Of a DNA stretch of 64,000 nucleotides, positions 47,598 through 56,826 are shown in pieces. A program made the position numbers and the translations under genes. Source of the stretch: JAHECQ01 sp963775125 (GTDB taxonomy: Bacteria > Actinomycetota > Acidimicrobiia > Acidimicrobiales > SZUA-35); the NCBI GenBank assembly GCA_963775125.1, contig CAVZHQ010000006.1, positions 806,001-870,000 of the forward strand, given 5' to 3'. Below the pieces are notes generated by a model. That model had not been told where the DNA came from. It saw nothing but the letters and a program-made list of their open reading frames with translations, and did not search any database. How positions within the stretch are numbered: position 1 is the first letter of the stretch; each line of letters starts with the position of its first letter.

Positions 47598-47705
47598 CGG
47601 CACGTTCTATCGCGTCCGACGGGGCCCGCGACGAGCCCGGTGGGTAGATCGGCTGACGAGACTGTCGCTCAAGTTTCCGTCCGCGACCGAGCCGATGACT
47701 TGTCC

Positions 47706-48514
47706 GTGATCCGACTCACTTCTCGTCAACGTGGTAGCGCACTCGTGGGGTACAGCCTCGTGCTGGCCACGTTCGTCTCGGTGGCGCTCGGTGCCATGGG
47801 GGCGCTGAACGATTCGTCCGAGACGGTGTTGATCACGTCTGGCCAGAAGATCGGTGACCCCCGAGCGTCTCAGGAGTACCTGGCCACTTCCGTGCTGGCC
47901 AACCCACCAGACTGGGCCCAGCCCACCTCTCCCACGACCGAAGCATCGACGACCACCGCTGCGCCGACCACGACAACGAGCGCGCCCACGACGACCACGA
48001 CGAACCGACGACAACTACTGCGCGCCCCGACCACGACCGCAGCACCGACCACGACCACACGCGGCTCCGACGACGACCACGACCGCGGCTCCCACCACGA
48101 CGACAGCGGCCAGCGGCTACAACCCGGTCTACGTCGGGCCCTACTCGGCCGGCAACAGTGGCAAGTGCCTGAGGCCGAACAGCAGCGGTCGAATCGTCCA
48201 GACCACCTGTTCGAGCACGGCGACCAACCAGGTCATCACCAACCAGGTGAATGCATCGGGCCAGTCGCAACTGTTGATCAACGGACAGTGCCTTGGGACG
48301 CAGGATGGCAGTACTTCGAACAGCACCAGAGTCGTCACCCGAACCTGCAGCACGACCGATATGTCGATGCACTGGACCCGAGTGGGCTTGACGTGGGTCA
48401 ACGTTGCCGCCAACAAGTGCATGGATGTCGAAGGGATCCAGCACGGCCAACGGCACGCAGATCATCATCTACAGCTGCCACGGCGGGTCGAACCAGACCT
48501 TCAACTCGAACTAG
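47706..48514 (+). CDS. Pilin-like N-terminus - Thr/Pro linker - ricin-type lectin protein (several indels)
   Basis: GTG 47706. A short basic head (IRLTSRQRG) is followed by a Flp-pilin-like hydrophobic helix, SALVGYSLVLATFVSVALGAM, then ~60 residues, then a low-complexity Thr/Pro linker (repeats of APTTTT), and a C-terminal beta-trefoil-like ricin domain (YNPVYVGPYSAGNSGKCLRPN, QSQLLINGQCLGTQDGS, VAANKCMDVEG, STANGTQIIIYSCHGGSNQTFNSN). The frame breaks within the linker (about 48000-48060) and near 48430; the final frame ends at tag 48512. The glutamate at position 5 of canonical Flp is Gly here. It may be a surface-anchored or pilus-borne lectin, a reading I infer from the combination. Confidence 0.7.
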
Positions 48515-48534
48515 GATATGGTCGATAGGACACC

Positions 48535-49160
48535 ATGCGGATGACAGGAAAGGCCGAAATGCGAGCGGCCGAGCGCGGGTCGACGATGACCGAGTTGGCC
48601 CTCGTCACCCCGATCTTCCTGCTCATGATCTTCGGCGTGATGGAATTCGGCTTCCTGCTGCGGAACCAGTTGACGGTCAACAGCGCAGCCACCGAGGCGA
48701 GCACGGGCGGCGAGCGTTGGCGGCGACGATCCCGACACCGACTTCCTGGTGCTCCGAACCGTCGAGCATGGCATCGCTGCGATGGGTCTGCAGAACATCA
48801 GGCAGGTGGTCGTCTACCACGCCGCCGGACCAGAGTCCGATGTTCCGACCGCCTGTCTCACCGCACCGGTCAACGCGTCGGCAACCGTCGCCGGCTGCAA
48901 TCGCTACACGGCCTCCGACTTCTTCCTGCCCCTACTGACGAGCGGCGGGGTCTCAACGGGAAACTTCCGGTGCGACACCACTCAGCGTCGATCGTCATTG
49001 GTGCCCCAGCGATCGTCAGTCATCGCTCCTCTCGACCGGCGGGCCGGACTACGTGGGCGTCTACATCGAAGCCGACCACGACTACATCACGGGGTTCTTC
49101 GGCGCCAGTCGAATCGTCAAGGACCAGAAGGTCATTCGAATCGAGCCGGAGCGCCGATGA
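48535..49160 (+). CDS. TadE-family pseudopilin-like protein (two frameshifts)
   Basis: MRMTGKAEMRAAERGSTMTELALVTPIFLLMIFGVMEFGFLLRN is a TadE N-terminus with the acidic residue in the hydrophobic helix. The frame slips near 48705 and again near 48965; the last frame reads GGPDYVGVYIEADHDYITGFFGA and ends KVIRIEPERR at 49160. The tga (49158-49160) overlaps the ATG of the next TadE gene (ATGA), a coupling arrangement. About 208 residues. It starts 20 bp after the lectin gene. Confidence 0.75.
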
Positions 49161-49754
49161 GACGGGGGCGTGCACGCCGGACGGACCGGTCAGAGCGCGG
49201 GGCGGTGCTCGTCGAACTGGCGATGGTCGTGCCGGTGCTCGTCATCATCGTTCTCGGCATGTTGGAGATCGGTCTGGCGTGGTCCAAGTCGATGACCGTC
49301 ACCCAGTCGACCCGGCAAGGTGCTCGCGTGGGCTCCCACCTGAGCGTCGATCCGCTCTCGGACCAACAGGCGCTTCTGGCGCTGACCTCCGTGCTGGACC
49401 CTGCCGACGTCGCTCGCATCAACTACGTCGTGGTCTACGACGCCCGAGGTTCGGGTGAGGTACCGGCGGCGTGCAAGACCGGATCGCAGGACAACGGTTC
49501 GACCATTCGCTGCAATCGCTATTCACCCACCGCGCTCGCCGAGTTGACATGACGCCACCAAGTGGGGCTGCGGTTCCGGCCGGTACGACAACACCTGGTG
49601 CCCATCGACGGAACGCAACAATGTTCCCGCCACGGCGAATCATCTCGGCGTGTTCGTATCGATCGAGCATCCCTGGGCGACCAACTTCTTCTCGGGCATC
49701 CAGATGACCATCGAGCGATCAACGGTGATGCGCTTGGAACCGGAGGTCAACTGA
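49157..49754 (+). CDS. TadE-family pseudopilin-like protein (frameshift near 49548)
   Basis: ATG 49157. Basic head (MRRGRARRTDRSERG) and TadE helix AVLVELAMVVPVLVIIVLGMLEIGLAW. The domain runs through NRYSPTALAEL, then one base is extra near 49548; the alternative frame reads HDATKWGCGSGRYDNTWCPST and ends RLEPEV at 49754. The ending shape (VMRLEPEV, IRIEPERR in the preceding gene) shows the two TadE proteins are paralogous. The stop overlaps the TadG start by one base (TGATG). Confidence 0.75.
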
Positions 49755-51318
49755 TGATGCGGTCCAAACCTGCGCCAGACCTCCGACACCGGAGCAGTCC
49801 GGCTTCGTCCTCGCCACCACCGCGCTCCTGCTCATTCCGCTGATGGTGTTCGCAGCGTTCGCCGTGGACGTCGGTAGCTGGTACACCCGCGCCAGCGAGA
49901 TGCAGCGCGCCGCCGATGCCGCCGCCCTTGCTGCCGTCGTGTGGATGCCCGACGAAAGCTCTGCGACGACCGCTGCTCTGGACGTTGCGTCGCGCAACGG
50001 CTTCCCCGATCAGCCGGGCGAGCCCGGCGACGTGGGGGTCGCCTATCCGCAGGTGGTCGTGACCCGAGTTGCCAATCAGCAGGTGAAGGTCGAGATCTTC
50101 GACTTCGCCGAGTCGACCTTCGGCAAGGTGGTGCTGGACGGCATCGACATCAGCCGTTTCGCGGTCGCCGAGTATCTGCTCCCTGTGCCGATGGGCAATC
50201 CTACGAATGCCATCGGCACCGGTTCCGATGACCCCTTCGGCACCGGTGATCGAGCCAACTTCTGGCTCCGAGCCATGTCGGAGTGTGAGGGCCGCGGTAC
50301 GGGCGACCTCATCGGCTCGGGCGGCGGCTGTCCGACCCATCTCAACCCGACCTACCGGGACGAGGGGCACACCTTCATCGTCGATGTTCCCACCACCGGC
50401 ACTTGGGTCGTCCAGGCTCGCTTGACCTGTGCCGAATTCGGTGGCGACCAGGCCAACTCGTCCATGCGGTTCCGTCTGTTCGATGCCGACGACACACCGC
50501 TCAATGACGCCGACAACGTGGTGGCCGCGCCGCTCACCAACGTCACCGTTCCCCGGCCGGCATCCACGATCTGTGCCACCAACGGTTCGAACTGGACGAG
50601 GACCGCCGATCCTGCGCCCTGGGTACAGGTCGGAGCGATGACCGATGCCGGGCGCTACGTGCTCCAAGCCAAGAACCCGAGCTACAACGCCAACATCCGA
50701 AGTCTCTACTCGATCCGGGTCGTGCCCTCGACGGTCGGAACTGCCGCTGGTTCGGCTTGGTCGTGCACCACCGTTGGTGCGTTCGGCGAGCACCTCGTGT
50801 CCTCAGGTGTACGGCAAGGACTTCATCACGGCCTATACCCACGGTCAGATGTTCCCGGGCGGGGCCATCGGTCTCGCTCGCCTGTACCTGGCCGAGATCG
50901 CCGAAGAGCACGCGGGCAAGCGGGTCGAGATCATCCTGTTCGACCCGGCCGACGGCATCGACAGTGTTCGGGTGGTCAAGCCCGACGGGACCTACGCCAC
51001 CCTCAACTGGCACACGGTCGATTGCCGCGACTACGGCTACCAGTGCTCCCGGCCCGACTATGGATCGCCGACAGCGCCCATCACGCAGACTGTGCGGCGC
51101 CGTGTCGTGCCTGAAGCAGGCAACCGGCTATCTCGTTCCAGGACCGAACCGTGAAGATCATCATCGACTTGCCCGCCAGCTACACCTGCCCCCATCCGGC
51201 AGGACAGCCCGAGAACTGCTGGTGGAAGGTCGAGTACGAGGACACGACCGCCGACGCCAACGAAACCACGACCTGGGGCGTGATCATCAGCGGCGATCCG
51301 GTTCGACTCACCGAATAG
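49754..51318 (+). CDS. TadG-like pilus-assembly protein (three frameshifts)
   Basis: Starts MMRSKPAPDLRH at 49754 (49757 alternative). A slip near 49785 brings the TadG helix, SGFVLATTALLLIPLMVFAAFAVDVGSWYTRASEMQRAADAAAL. The extracytoplasmic region has DEGHTFIVDVPTTGTWVVQA and a VWA-like/putative adhesion character; slips near 50805 and 51110 lead to NCWWKVEYEDTTADA and the end TE at 51318. About 520 residues. It is convergent with the UGSC-partner gene 21 bp on. Together with the two TadE proteins and the lectin it forms a compact cluster lacking the TadA ATPase. Confidence 0.75.
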
Positions 51319-51339
51319 GTCGTTGGGCGGAACGAGCTT

Positions 51340-52411
51340 TCACCCGACTCGAGCAGGAATGACGCACGCCTGGTCGGTTTCGACCGCTGCGTGCACGACC
51401 TGGTTGCCGTGCGCACCAGCGGCCCACGAGGGGAAGACCGCCGAATAGAGTCCGGACCCGCCGGCGACGAAGATGACCACGTTGTCGGCACCCTTGACCG
51501 AGCTCAGCAGCTCGTCAGGATCGCCGTCGCGTACGAAGCCGGGGTTCAACGACCGCAGGAGGCCGCGTGGATTGGTGGCCAACTCGGCGACCTGGCGTTG
51601 GACGTCGCTGCGGCTGAAACCACCGGCGGCGAGCACGGCTGCGTGTTCGGGATTGAGCGCGATGGCCACCGTGCCGCCCCGCAGGTTGGCGTTGTTGGAG
51701 CCAGTGTTCGCGACCACCCGAGCGAGGACCCGCAGCAGGCGCTGGGGTGAGTCGGGGTCGTCGGCGTCGTTGACGAACATCACCGAATGGGGAGGCTCGG
51801 TCCCGACGATGGTGACCACCGAATCCTCGGCGGTGTAGCCGTACGACGCGGCGAGCGGCTCCCAGGGTGATGAGGCCTCGTCCTCGGCCAGACAGAAGCT
51901 GAACTTGCCGGGATGGCCGAGGAGCGCCATGTCGGACGTGCCCGGGCGGGCCCCGCCGATGTTCATCATGCACAACCGAACCGCGCGGCCGATGGAAGCG
52001 TTCGCCCGATGGCCGGGTCCCAACGCGCCGAACCCTGACGCGATGCCGCAACCGGTGACCATCGGGACCATTGACGATCATGAGGGGAGCGATGCAATGC
52101 GTCGTGCTCTGCATCTCGGCCAGGTCGAACTCGGGTTGGAGGATCGCCCGGATGCCGGCGAGCACCACGGGCATGTAGTCGGGCAGGCATCCGGCCATGA
52201 CGGCGTTGGCCGCAATCTTGCCGATCGTGGCCGCGCCTCCGCCAGGACCCATGGAGCCGAGGTCGAGGTCGGCATCGAGGCCCGAAGCCAGCACCATGCG
52301 CTCGACTCGCTCTGGTGTGGGGATGACGACCGGCAAGCCGTCGGTGCAGTCGTTGGCGTGCAGATAGTCGAGCGCGGCCGCTTCGTCTGCTGCGTCGAGC
52401 AGTGCCGTCAT
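51340..52411 (-). CDS. Conserved hypothetical partner of the UGSC selenoprotein (frameshift near 52085)
   Basis: ATG 52411 overlaps the UGSC stop as ATGA. About 357 residues. N-terminus WTDGLPVVIP-type block (NDCTDGLPVVIPTPERVERMV), GPGGGAATIGKIAANAVMAGCLPDYMPVVLA, then TTHCIAPLMIVNGP. A one-base slip near 52085 continues GCGIASGFGALGPGHRANASIGRAVRL and GHPGKFSFCLAEDEASSPWEPL. A later NPEHAAVLAAGGFSRSDVQRQ and VVIFVAGGSGLYSAVFPSW end the fold. I recognise this as a conserved soluble family that I associate with small UGSC proteins, but no biochemical role is known to me. Several Cys are scattered; no transmembrane segment. Confidence 0.75.
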
Positions 52412-52983
52412 GCGGCGGAACCGTTCTGATCCCGGCCTTGTTCGGCTTGATCGCCTGGCGACTCGCCGCGTAGCACGGCGATGAGTCGAGGGGCGATGGC
52501 TTCGGCAACCTCGGCCATGGCGGCGTGCCCGGTTCCTGCGACCGGGTGAGGAATGCGGACTCGGGGGACCTGGGGCATGCCGTTGGAGGTGGCCACGAAA
52601 TGGCCCTGGGGCCAGAACTGGTCGGTGACCAGCGCAGCTACGGCCCGATCTCGGCGGGCCAACTCGATGCCGTCACGCACGGTGCCGGAGGTGCAGCTGC
52701 CTCAATGCCCGTAGGCGCCGACGACGGCGCTGCAGGTTTCGGCGATGGTGTCGAGCATGGGATCCGACGCCAGCGCGCTGGCGTTGCCCTTGTCGTACCG
52801 GGCGAAGGAGACACCGGGAAGCAACGCAACGAGCGCCTTCTCGATGTGGTCGAGGAACGCAACCGAATCGGGGAAACCGTTGGCGAAGAGGCCGATGGTC
52901 TCCCCCGGCGCGAGGAGGGCCCGGTTGGCGTAGGGCTCGATGGGGCGGCTGGGCTCGCCCCTGGGGTCGAGGAAAGTGATCAC
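52408..52983 (-). CDS. UGSC-family selenoprotein (in-frame UGA = Sec94)
   Basis: Read from GTG 52983 (GGAAGGA site ~8 nt upstream) to the stop at 52408, with UGA at 52702-52704 decoded as selenocysteine: 191 residues. The motif is GAYGH-Sec-GSCTSGTVRDGIEL, i.e. the Sec-Gly-Ser-Cys (UGSC) signature that names this family. N-terminal half: PGETIGLFANGFPDSVAFLDHIEKALVALL; C-terminal half: VAALVTDQFWPQGHFVATSNGMPQVPRVRIPHP. The frame is the same on both sides of UGA and the protein is conserved after it, so the UGA is not the real end. A SECIS-like hairpin follows. Upstream is the 53006-53569 gene and downstream the partner gene, coupled. Redox role inferred from the Sec/Cys pair. Confidence 0.85.
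52660..52699 (-). promoter_or_regulatory. Bacterial SECIS-like hairpin after the UGSC UGA
   Basis: In the mRNA, counting from the base after UGA: lower stem 3-9 with 37-42 (one bulged G), 4x4 internal loop ACCU/CAUC, upper stem CCG...CAC with GUG...CGG around a G.A mismatch, and a 5-nt apical loop CGUGC at +21 to +25. A loop ~20 nt downstream of UGA with G near its start fits the bacterial SECIS model. Pairings were found by eye, not by a folding program. Confidence 0.6.
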
Positions 52984-53005
52984 GACCCTGATCCTTCCAG
53001 GTCTG

Positions 53006-53569
53006 TCAGACCTCGTCGAGCCATACGGGGCAGCGGTCGAGCACCCACTCGCTGATCGCGTGGCAACGATCGAGAAGGTCGCACAGATCTTCCCGACGCA
53101 TGAACAGGTCGGCGAAGTCGAGTTCGACCCTGCCGACGATGGACAAGGTGCGCTCGAACGCGTCGGTAACGGCGACGGTGGAGTCGACCGCGGCAACCTC
53201 GAGGGGCAGGTTGACCCCGCCGATACCGGCGAGGTCGGTGGCCAGGACCAGGAGATCGGGGGCTTTGGGCAGCGGGGGCAGCGCCCAGGTGAAGCTGATG
53301 GGGAGCTTGTAGCCGGTAGGCGGCTCGTCGTCCTCGGGGATCTCCATCATCTTGTCCTCGAACGACAGCAGGATGCGGGGGTCGAGTTCGACGGCGAGGT
53401 GGAGGTCGAGCGGTCCGCCGCAGGCGCGCTCAGGGTGGAGGTCGACCTCCCAGGCTTGACGAAGGGAGTAGGTCTCGACGAAATGGCGCTCATCGTGGAC
53501 GTGAAAACCGTGGTCGGCAGCGTGGTCCTTCAGATCAGCCACAAACCCGGGCACATCGATGATCGCCAT
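53006..53569 (-). CDS. Conserved hypothetical protein upstream of the UGSC gene
   Basis: 187 residues (MAIIDVPGFVADLKDHAADHGFHVHDERHFVETYSLRQ). The N-terminus is helical; residues 40-110 look like beta strands (DLHLAVELDPRILLSFEDKM, LPISFTWALPPLPKAPDLLVLA); the end is helical with three Cys (CDLLDRCH...DRCPVWLDEV). No family recognised. It ends 22 bp before the UGSC start on the same strand, so it is probably the first gene of the unit. ATG 53569. Confidence 0.65.
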   Translation of the reverse strand: MAIIDVPGFVADLKDHAADHGFHVHDERHFVETYSLRQAWEVDLHPERACGGPLDLHLAVELDPRILLSFEDKMMEIPEDDEPPTGYKLPISFTWALPPLPKAPDLLVLATDLAGIGGVNLPLEVAAVDSTVAVTDAFERTLSIVGRVELDFADLFMRREDLCDLLDRCHAISEWVLDRCPVWLDEV

Positions 53570-53700
53570 GAAACTCCTTCGTGGTCAACCGGCTCGTCGC
53601 TGAGACCGGCCCTCAAGCCTGCCAGATCCGAGAGGCAATGCGGTACCGGATATGCGTCAAGTCTGTTCGAGCCCGAGGTGACGGTTGGTACGGTTCGGCC

Positions 53701-54477
53701 GTGACTGCCGACGCTGATTCTTCCGCTGCTGTTTCCACCGACGCAATCCTGACCGTCTTCGATGACCTCGTCGCCGACCTGGTCGAAGCCTTGGCCGGAC
53801 TGGCCGACTGGGGTCACTCGGGTCATCGGTCCGATCAGTACCAACACGATGTGGTAGCCGACGACGTGCTCATCCACGGCCTCCACCGAGCTGGGTTCTC
53901 CGTGTTGAGTGAAGAGTCCGGCCTGACCGGTTCGGGACCGATCACGGTCGTGGTCGACCCGGTCGACGGTTCGACCAATGCGTCGCGCGGGTTGCCGTGG
54001 TACGCCACGAGCCTTTGCGCGGTCGACGAACAGGGTCCGCTCGCTGCTTCCGTGGTGAACCTTGCGTCCGGCGTGCGCTTCCAAGCGGTTCGTGGCGGGG
54101 GAGTGGAAGCCGATCGCCCGGTCGCTCCTTCGGACTGTGTTCGACTGTCCGATGCGGTCATCGGGATGTCGGGCTGGGCTCCGACCCACGGTGGCTGGGC
54201 GCAGTATCGGGCCTATGGGGCGGCCGCCCTCGACTTGTGCAACGTGGCCACCGGCGTGCTCGACGCATGGCTCGACGTCAACGATGCCCTCGGCGTCTGG
54301 GACTACCTGGGCGCCTATCTCGTCTGCCAGGAGGCGGGGGTCCCCATGATCGATGCCCGGGGGCGAGACCTGGTGGTCCTCGACCACGCTGCACGTCGGG
54401 CGCCGATTGCTGCGGCCACGCCCGAGCTGCTCGCGGAGTTGCAGACGCTGTGGGAGTCCTGGCGCCCGCTCCTGTGA
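53701..54477 (+). CDS. Inositol monophosphatase-family protein
   Basis: GTG 53701, 258 residues. Metal site SEESG (residues 70-74) and the family signature VVDPVDGSTNASRGLPWYATSL at about residues 83-103, with the third Asp in NVATGVLDAWLDVNDALGVWDYLGAYL. Mg2+-dependent, lithium-sensitive-type phosphatases cleave inositol phosphates, histidinol phosphate or bisphosphonucleotides; the substrate cannot be fixed from sequence. It is divergent from the UGSC unit. Confidence 0.88.
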   Translation: MTADADSSAAVSTDAILTVFDDLVADLVEALAGLADWGHSGHRSDQYQHDVVADDVLIHGLHRAGFSVLSEESGLTGSGPITVVVDPVDGSTNASRGLPWYATSLCAVDEQGPLAASVVNLASGVRFQAVRGGGVEADRPVAPSDCVRLSDAVIGMSGWAPTHGGWAQYRAYGAAALDLCNVATGVLDAWLDVNDALGVWDYLGAYLVCQEAGVPMIDARGRDLVVLDHAARRAPIAAATPELLAELQTLWESWRPLL

Positions 54478-54505
54478 TCAGTGCTGTGTGGTCAGCGCTG
54501 TGTGA

Positions 54506-55324
54506 TCAGTCGAACAGGTCGGCGTCGGTGACGACGATGTCGTCCCAGAGGGTCTGAAACGACAGCCAGCCGAACTCGGGACTCCCCAGTCCACGCTTGG
54601 TGCCCCGGGCCATCGCCTCGGGCCACATCTGGGGAGGACCGGCCGTGGCCGAAGCGGCCGCGGTGAGCAACTGCACCTGGCAGGCTTTGTCCATTCCGAT
54701 GAACCACCACGCGGCCTCGTCGACCGACGAGCCGGTGGTGAAGACGCCGTGGCCTACCTGGATGGCCACCCGCTTGTCGCCGACCGCCGCTGCGAACTGA
54801 TCGGCCTGCTCGGCGTTCATCGCAACGCGGGGTTCGACCACGATCGCCTGGTCTTCGAAGAAGACACAGCTGTCCTGGGTGAGCGGATCGATCGGGCGGC
54901 CGAACACCGACCACGCCGAGCCGTAGGTGGAGTGGGCGTGACACACGGCTTCGACGTCGGGGCGGGCCCGGTGGATGGCGGCGTGAAGCAGGAGCCCGAC
55001 GGGGTTGATGGGGCGCTCGCCGAAGGTGAGGTTGCCGTGATGGTCGGCCTGCACCAGATCGGAGACCTTGATTCGGTTGAACGAGATGCCGAGGGGGTTG
55101 GCCCAGAGGCGGTCGTGGTGCTCGGGATCACGCACGGTGATGTGGCCGAGGAGTCCCTCGGAGAACCCGAGGCTGCCGAAGATTCGACAAGTGGCTGCGA
55201 GACGTTCGAGTCGGTGGCGCCGCTCCTCGGCGATGGTTGCGAAGGTGGGGCGGGTGCGAACAAGGAAGCCGGAGGCGGTGCGCTGCTCGGCTGAGGGGGC
55301 TGCCTCGGGTGCCATCTGAGTCAT
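54506..55324 (-). CDS. Class II aldolase/adducin-family protein
   Basis: 272 residues. The zinc ligands appear in LLLHAAIHRARPDVEAVCHAHSTYGSA (HAAIH and HAH) and a later VGHGVFTTGSSVDEA. The N-terminal block RLAATCRIFGSLGFSEGLLGHITVRDPEH is typical. Homologues include L-fuculose-phosphate aldolase and DUF-type actinobacterial aldolases; the reaction is a retro-aldol or decarboxylation on a sugar-like substrate. 28 bp from the convergent IMPase gene. Confidence 0.87.
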   Translation of the reverse strand: MTQMAPEAAPSAEQRTASGFLVRTRPTFATIAEERRHRLERLAATCRIFGSLGFSEGLLGHITVRDPEHHDRLWANPLGISFNRIKVSDLVQADHHGNLTFGERPINPVGLLLHAAIHRARPDVEAVCHAHSTYGSAWSVFGRPIDPLTQDSCVFFEDQAIVVEPRVAMNAEQADQFAAAVGDKRVAIQVGHGVFTTGSSVDEAAWWFIGMDKACQVQLLTAAASATAGPPQMWPEAMARGTKRGLGSPEFGWLSFQTLWDDIVVTDADLFD

Positions 55325-55375
55325 GATCGGAGGCTAGCCTGTCGGTCCGACCCGACCGCTACGCTGAGCCGTTCC

Positions 55376-55449
55376 GGGCGTTTAGCTCAGTTGGCTAGAG
55401 CGCCTCCCTTACAAGGAGGATGTCGGGGGTTCGAGTCCCTCAACGCCCA
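55376..55449 (+). tRNA. tRNA-Val (anticodon TAC)
   Basis: The acceptor gggcgtt (55376-55382) pairs with aacgccc (55442-55448), discriminator A at 55449. D-arm gctc/gagc, anticodon stem cctcc/ggagg with loop cttacaa giving TAC, T-arm ggggg-ttcgagt-ccctc with one G.T pair. CCA is not encoded (next bases ccg). Confidence 0.94.
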
Positions 55450-55493
55450 CCGTTGTCGTCCTCAGAGATGGTGGGCCCAAGAGACATTTGTCC

Positions 55494-56679
55494 TCAGAGC
55501 ATGATCATCGGGTTCATCGAAGGCAGGCCGGCCAGGGTTACTCCAGCCTGCTCCCAGGTAGCGGGGCCGGTGGCGACGTGCTGGGAAACGGCATGCATGT
55601 CCCGCATCCATCGCTGCAGCTCGCTGGTCAAACGCAGAGAGGTTCCACCACCTGCCAGGTACATGAGCTCGACGGCCGTCCTGGCGCTTCGGGTTGCGTT
55701 CGACGCAGCGAGTTGAGCGTTGATCCGCGGTTCAAGACCGATCCTGTCGCCAGCTTCGGCCAGCGCCATGAGTTCCTCGAGGGACTCGTGGAGCCAGGCG
55801 CGCGCGGAGCGGACGGCGGCCACTGCGTCGGCGAGCTGAAGCTGAAAGACGGCTCTGGCACTCAACGTGCTCTGCACCGTGCCCGAGGGAACCTTCTGCT
55901 GGGCCAGTTCGGCGGCGCTATCGATCGAGTGTTGCGCAATTCCGAGAGCCACTGCCGCTATCGGCCAGGCGAACAACGCCAAGAACGGCATCCGGTACAA
56001 GGCTCCGCCATAGTGGCGATTCTGGTCTGCGGCGCCGAGCGGAATGGCTCGAGCCTCGGGCACGAAGATGTCGTCGAAGACGATGTCGTGGCTGCCCGTA
56101 CCTTGGAGGCCCACGACCTCCCAGTTCTCGACGATTTCCACCTCCGCCGCGGGTGCAAGCATGATTCGGATGTCAGGTCCGCCCGGCCCCGTCCGAGGGG
56201 CGTCGCCCTCTCGGATCATACAGAAACCCATGAGGTGGGTCGCGTGCTGACAGCCACTGGCGAACGGCCATCGGCCGGTGACTCGGTAACCACCGTCGAC
56301 CACGGCTGCATCGTTGAACGGGAAGGCGGAACCGGCGATCACCGTCTGCGGATCACCGAGCAGCTGGGCTGAGTCGTCCTCGAGCATGCCCCGCCCAAGT
56401 AGAGCCGGTCCCGCTCAGGATCATCAGGCACCATCCGAACGAGCCGTCGAGACGAGCGGCAGCTTCGATGACCTTGTACAGGCCGACAGGATCAATCGGC
56501 GCGCCGCCGAGAGAAGCGGGTGCGAGGAGCCGTAGGAGGCCGGCGTCGACCATGGCCTGCGCGACGGCAGGCGACAATGATCGGGAGGCCTCAGAGTCGG
56601 CGATGTGCTCTCGAACCAGCGGTGTCAGTCGAGCGAGCGTTTCGATGGGCGTCTCCACCGCAGCCTGGGGGCTCTGCAT
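55494..56679 (-). CDS. Acyl-CoA dehydrogenase-fold flavin monooxygenase-like protein (frameshift near 56392)
   Basis: ATG 56679 (MQSPQAAVETPIETLARLTPL) with GGAG upstream. The N-terminal helices (LVREHIADSEASRSLSPAV, LLRLLAPASLGG) precede a slip near 56392, then GRGMLEDDSAQLLGDPQTVIAGSAF (active loop with GSAFP), VTGRWPFASGCQHATHL and the C-terminal helices with GTSLRLTSELQRWMRDMHAVSQHVA. These last two blocks are typical of HsaA/DszC-type flavin-dependent monooxygenases, which share the ACAD fold but use reduced flavin and O2. ~395 residues. A flavin reductase partner is not adjacent. Confidence 0.82.
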
Positions 56680-56826
56680 CTTCTCCACAAGTCCATCCCC
56701 TCTCCCGTGACGCATCGGCATCCGGGATGTAGCCAGCATGCCATTGCCGCGGCGAGTGGGGCCGACCGAACGCCCCGACCGAGAGCCGAAACGGGGGACC
56801 GACGTCGAGCGGGCTAGAGTCCGCCT

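Noticed and set aside
47394..47705. Coding extension of the lectin gene upstream of GTG 47706
   Set aside because: That stretch is antisense to the start of the malonyl-CoA synthetase-like gene and lacks pilin features; the basic head and hydrophobic helix begin only after 47706.
49550..49552. In-frame TGA at the apparent end of the second TadE gene as a third selenocysteine codon
   Set aside because: Protein conservation after this point continues in a different frame (HDATKWGCGSG), so a base slip explains it; no Cys/Sec motif or SECIS-like hairpin is present.
8420..56392. Programmed ribosomal frameshifting as an explanation for the broken genes
   Set aside because: The breaks are in many unrelated enzyme families, without shared slippery heptamers or downstream structures; sequencing indels are simpler.
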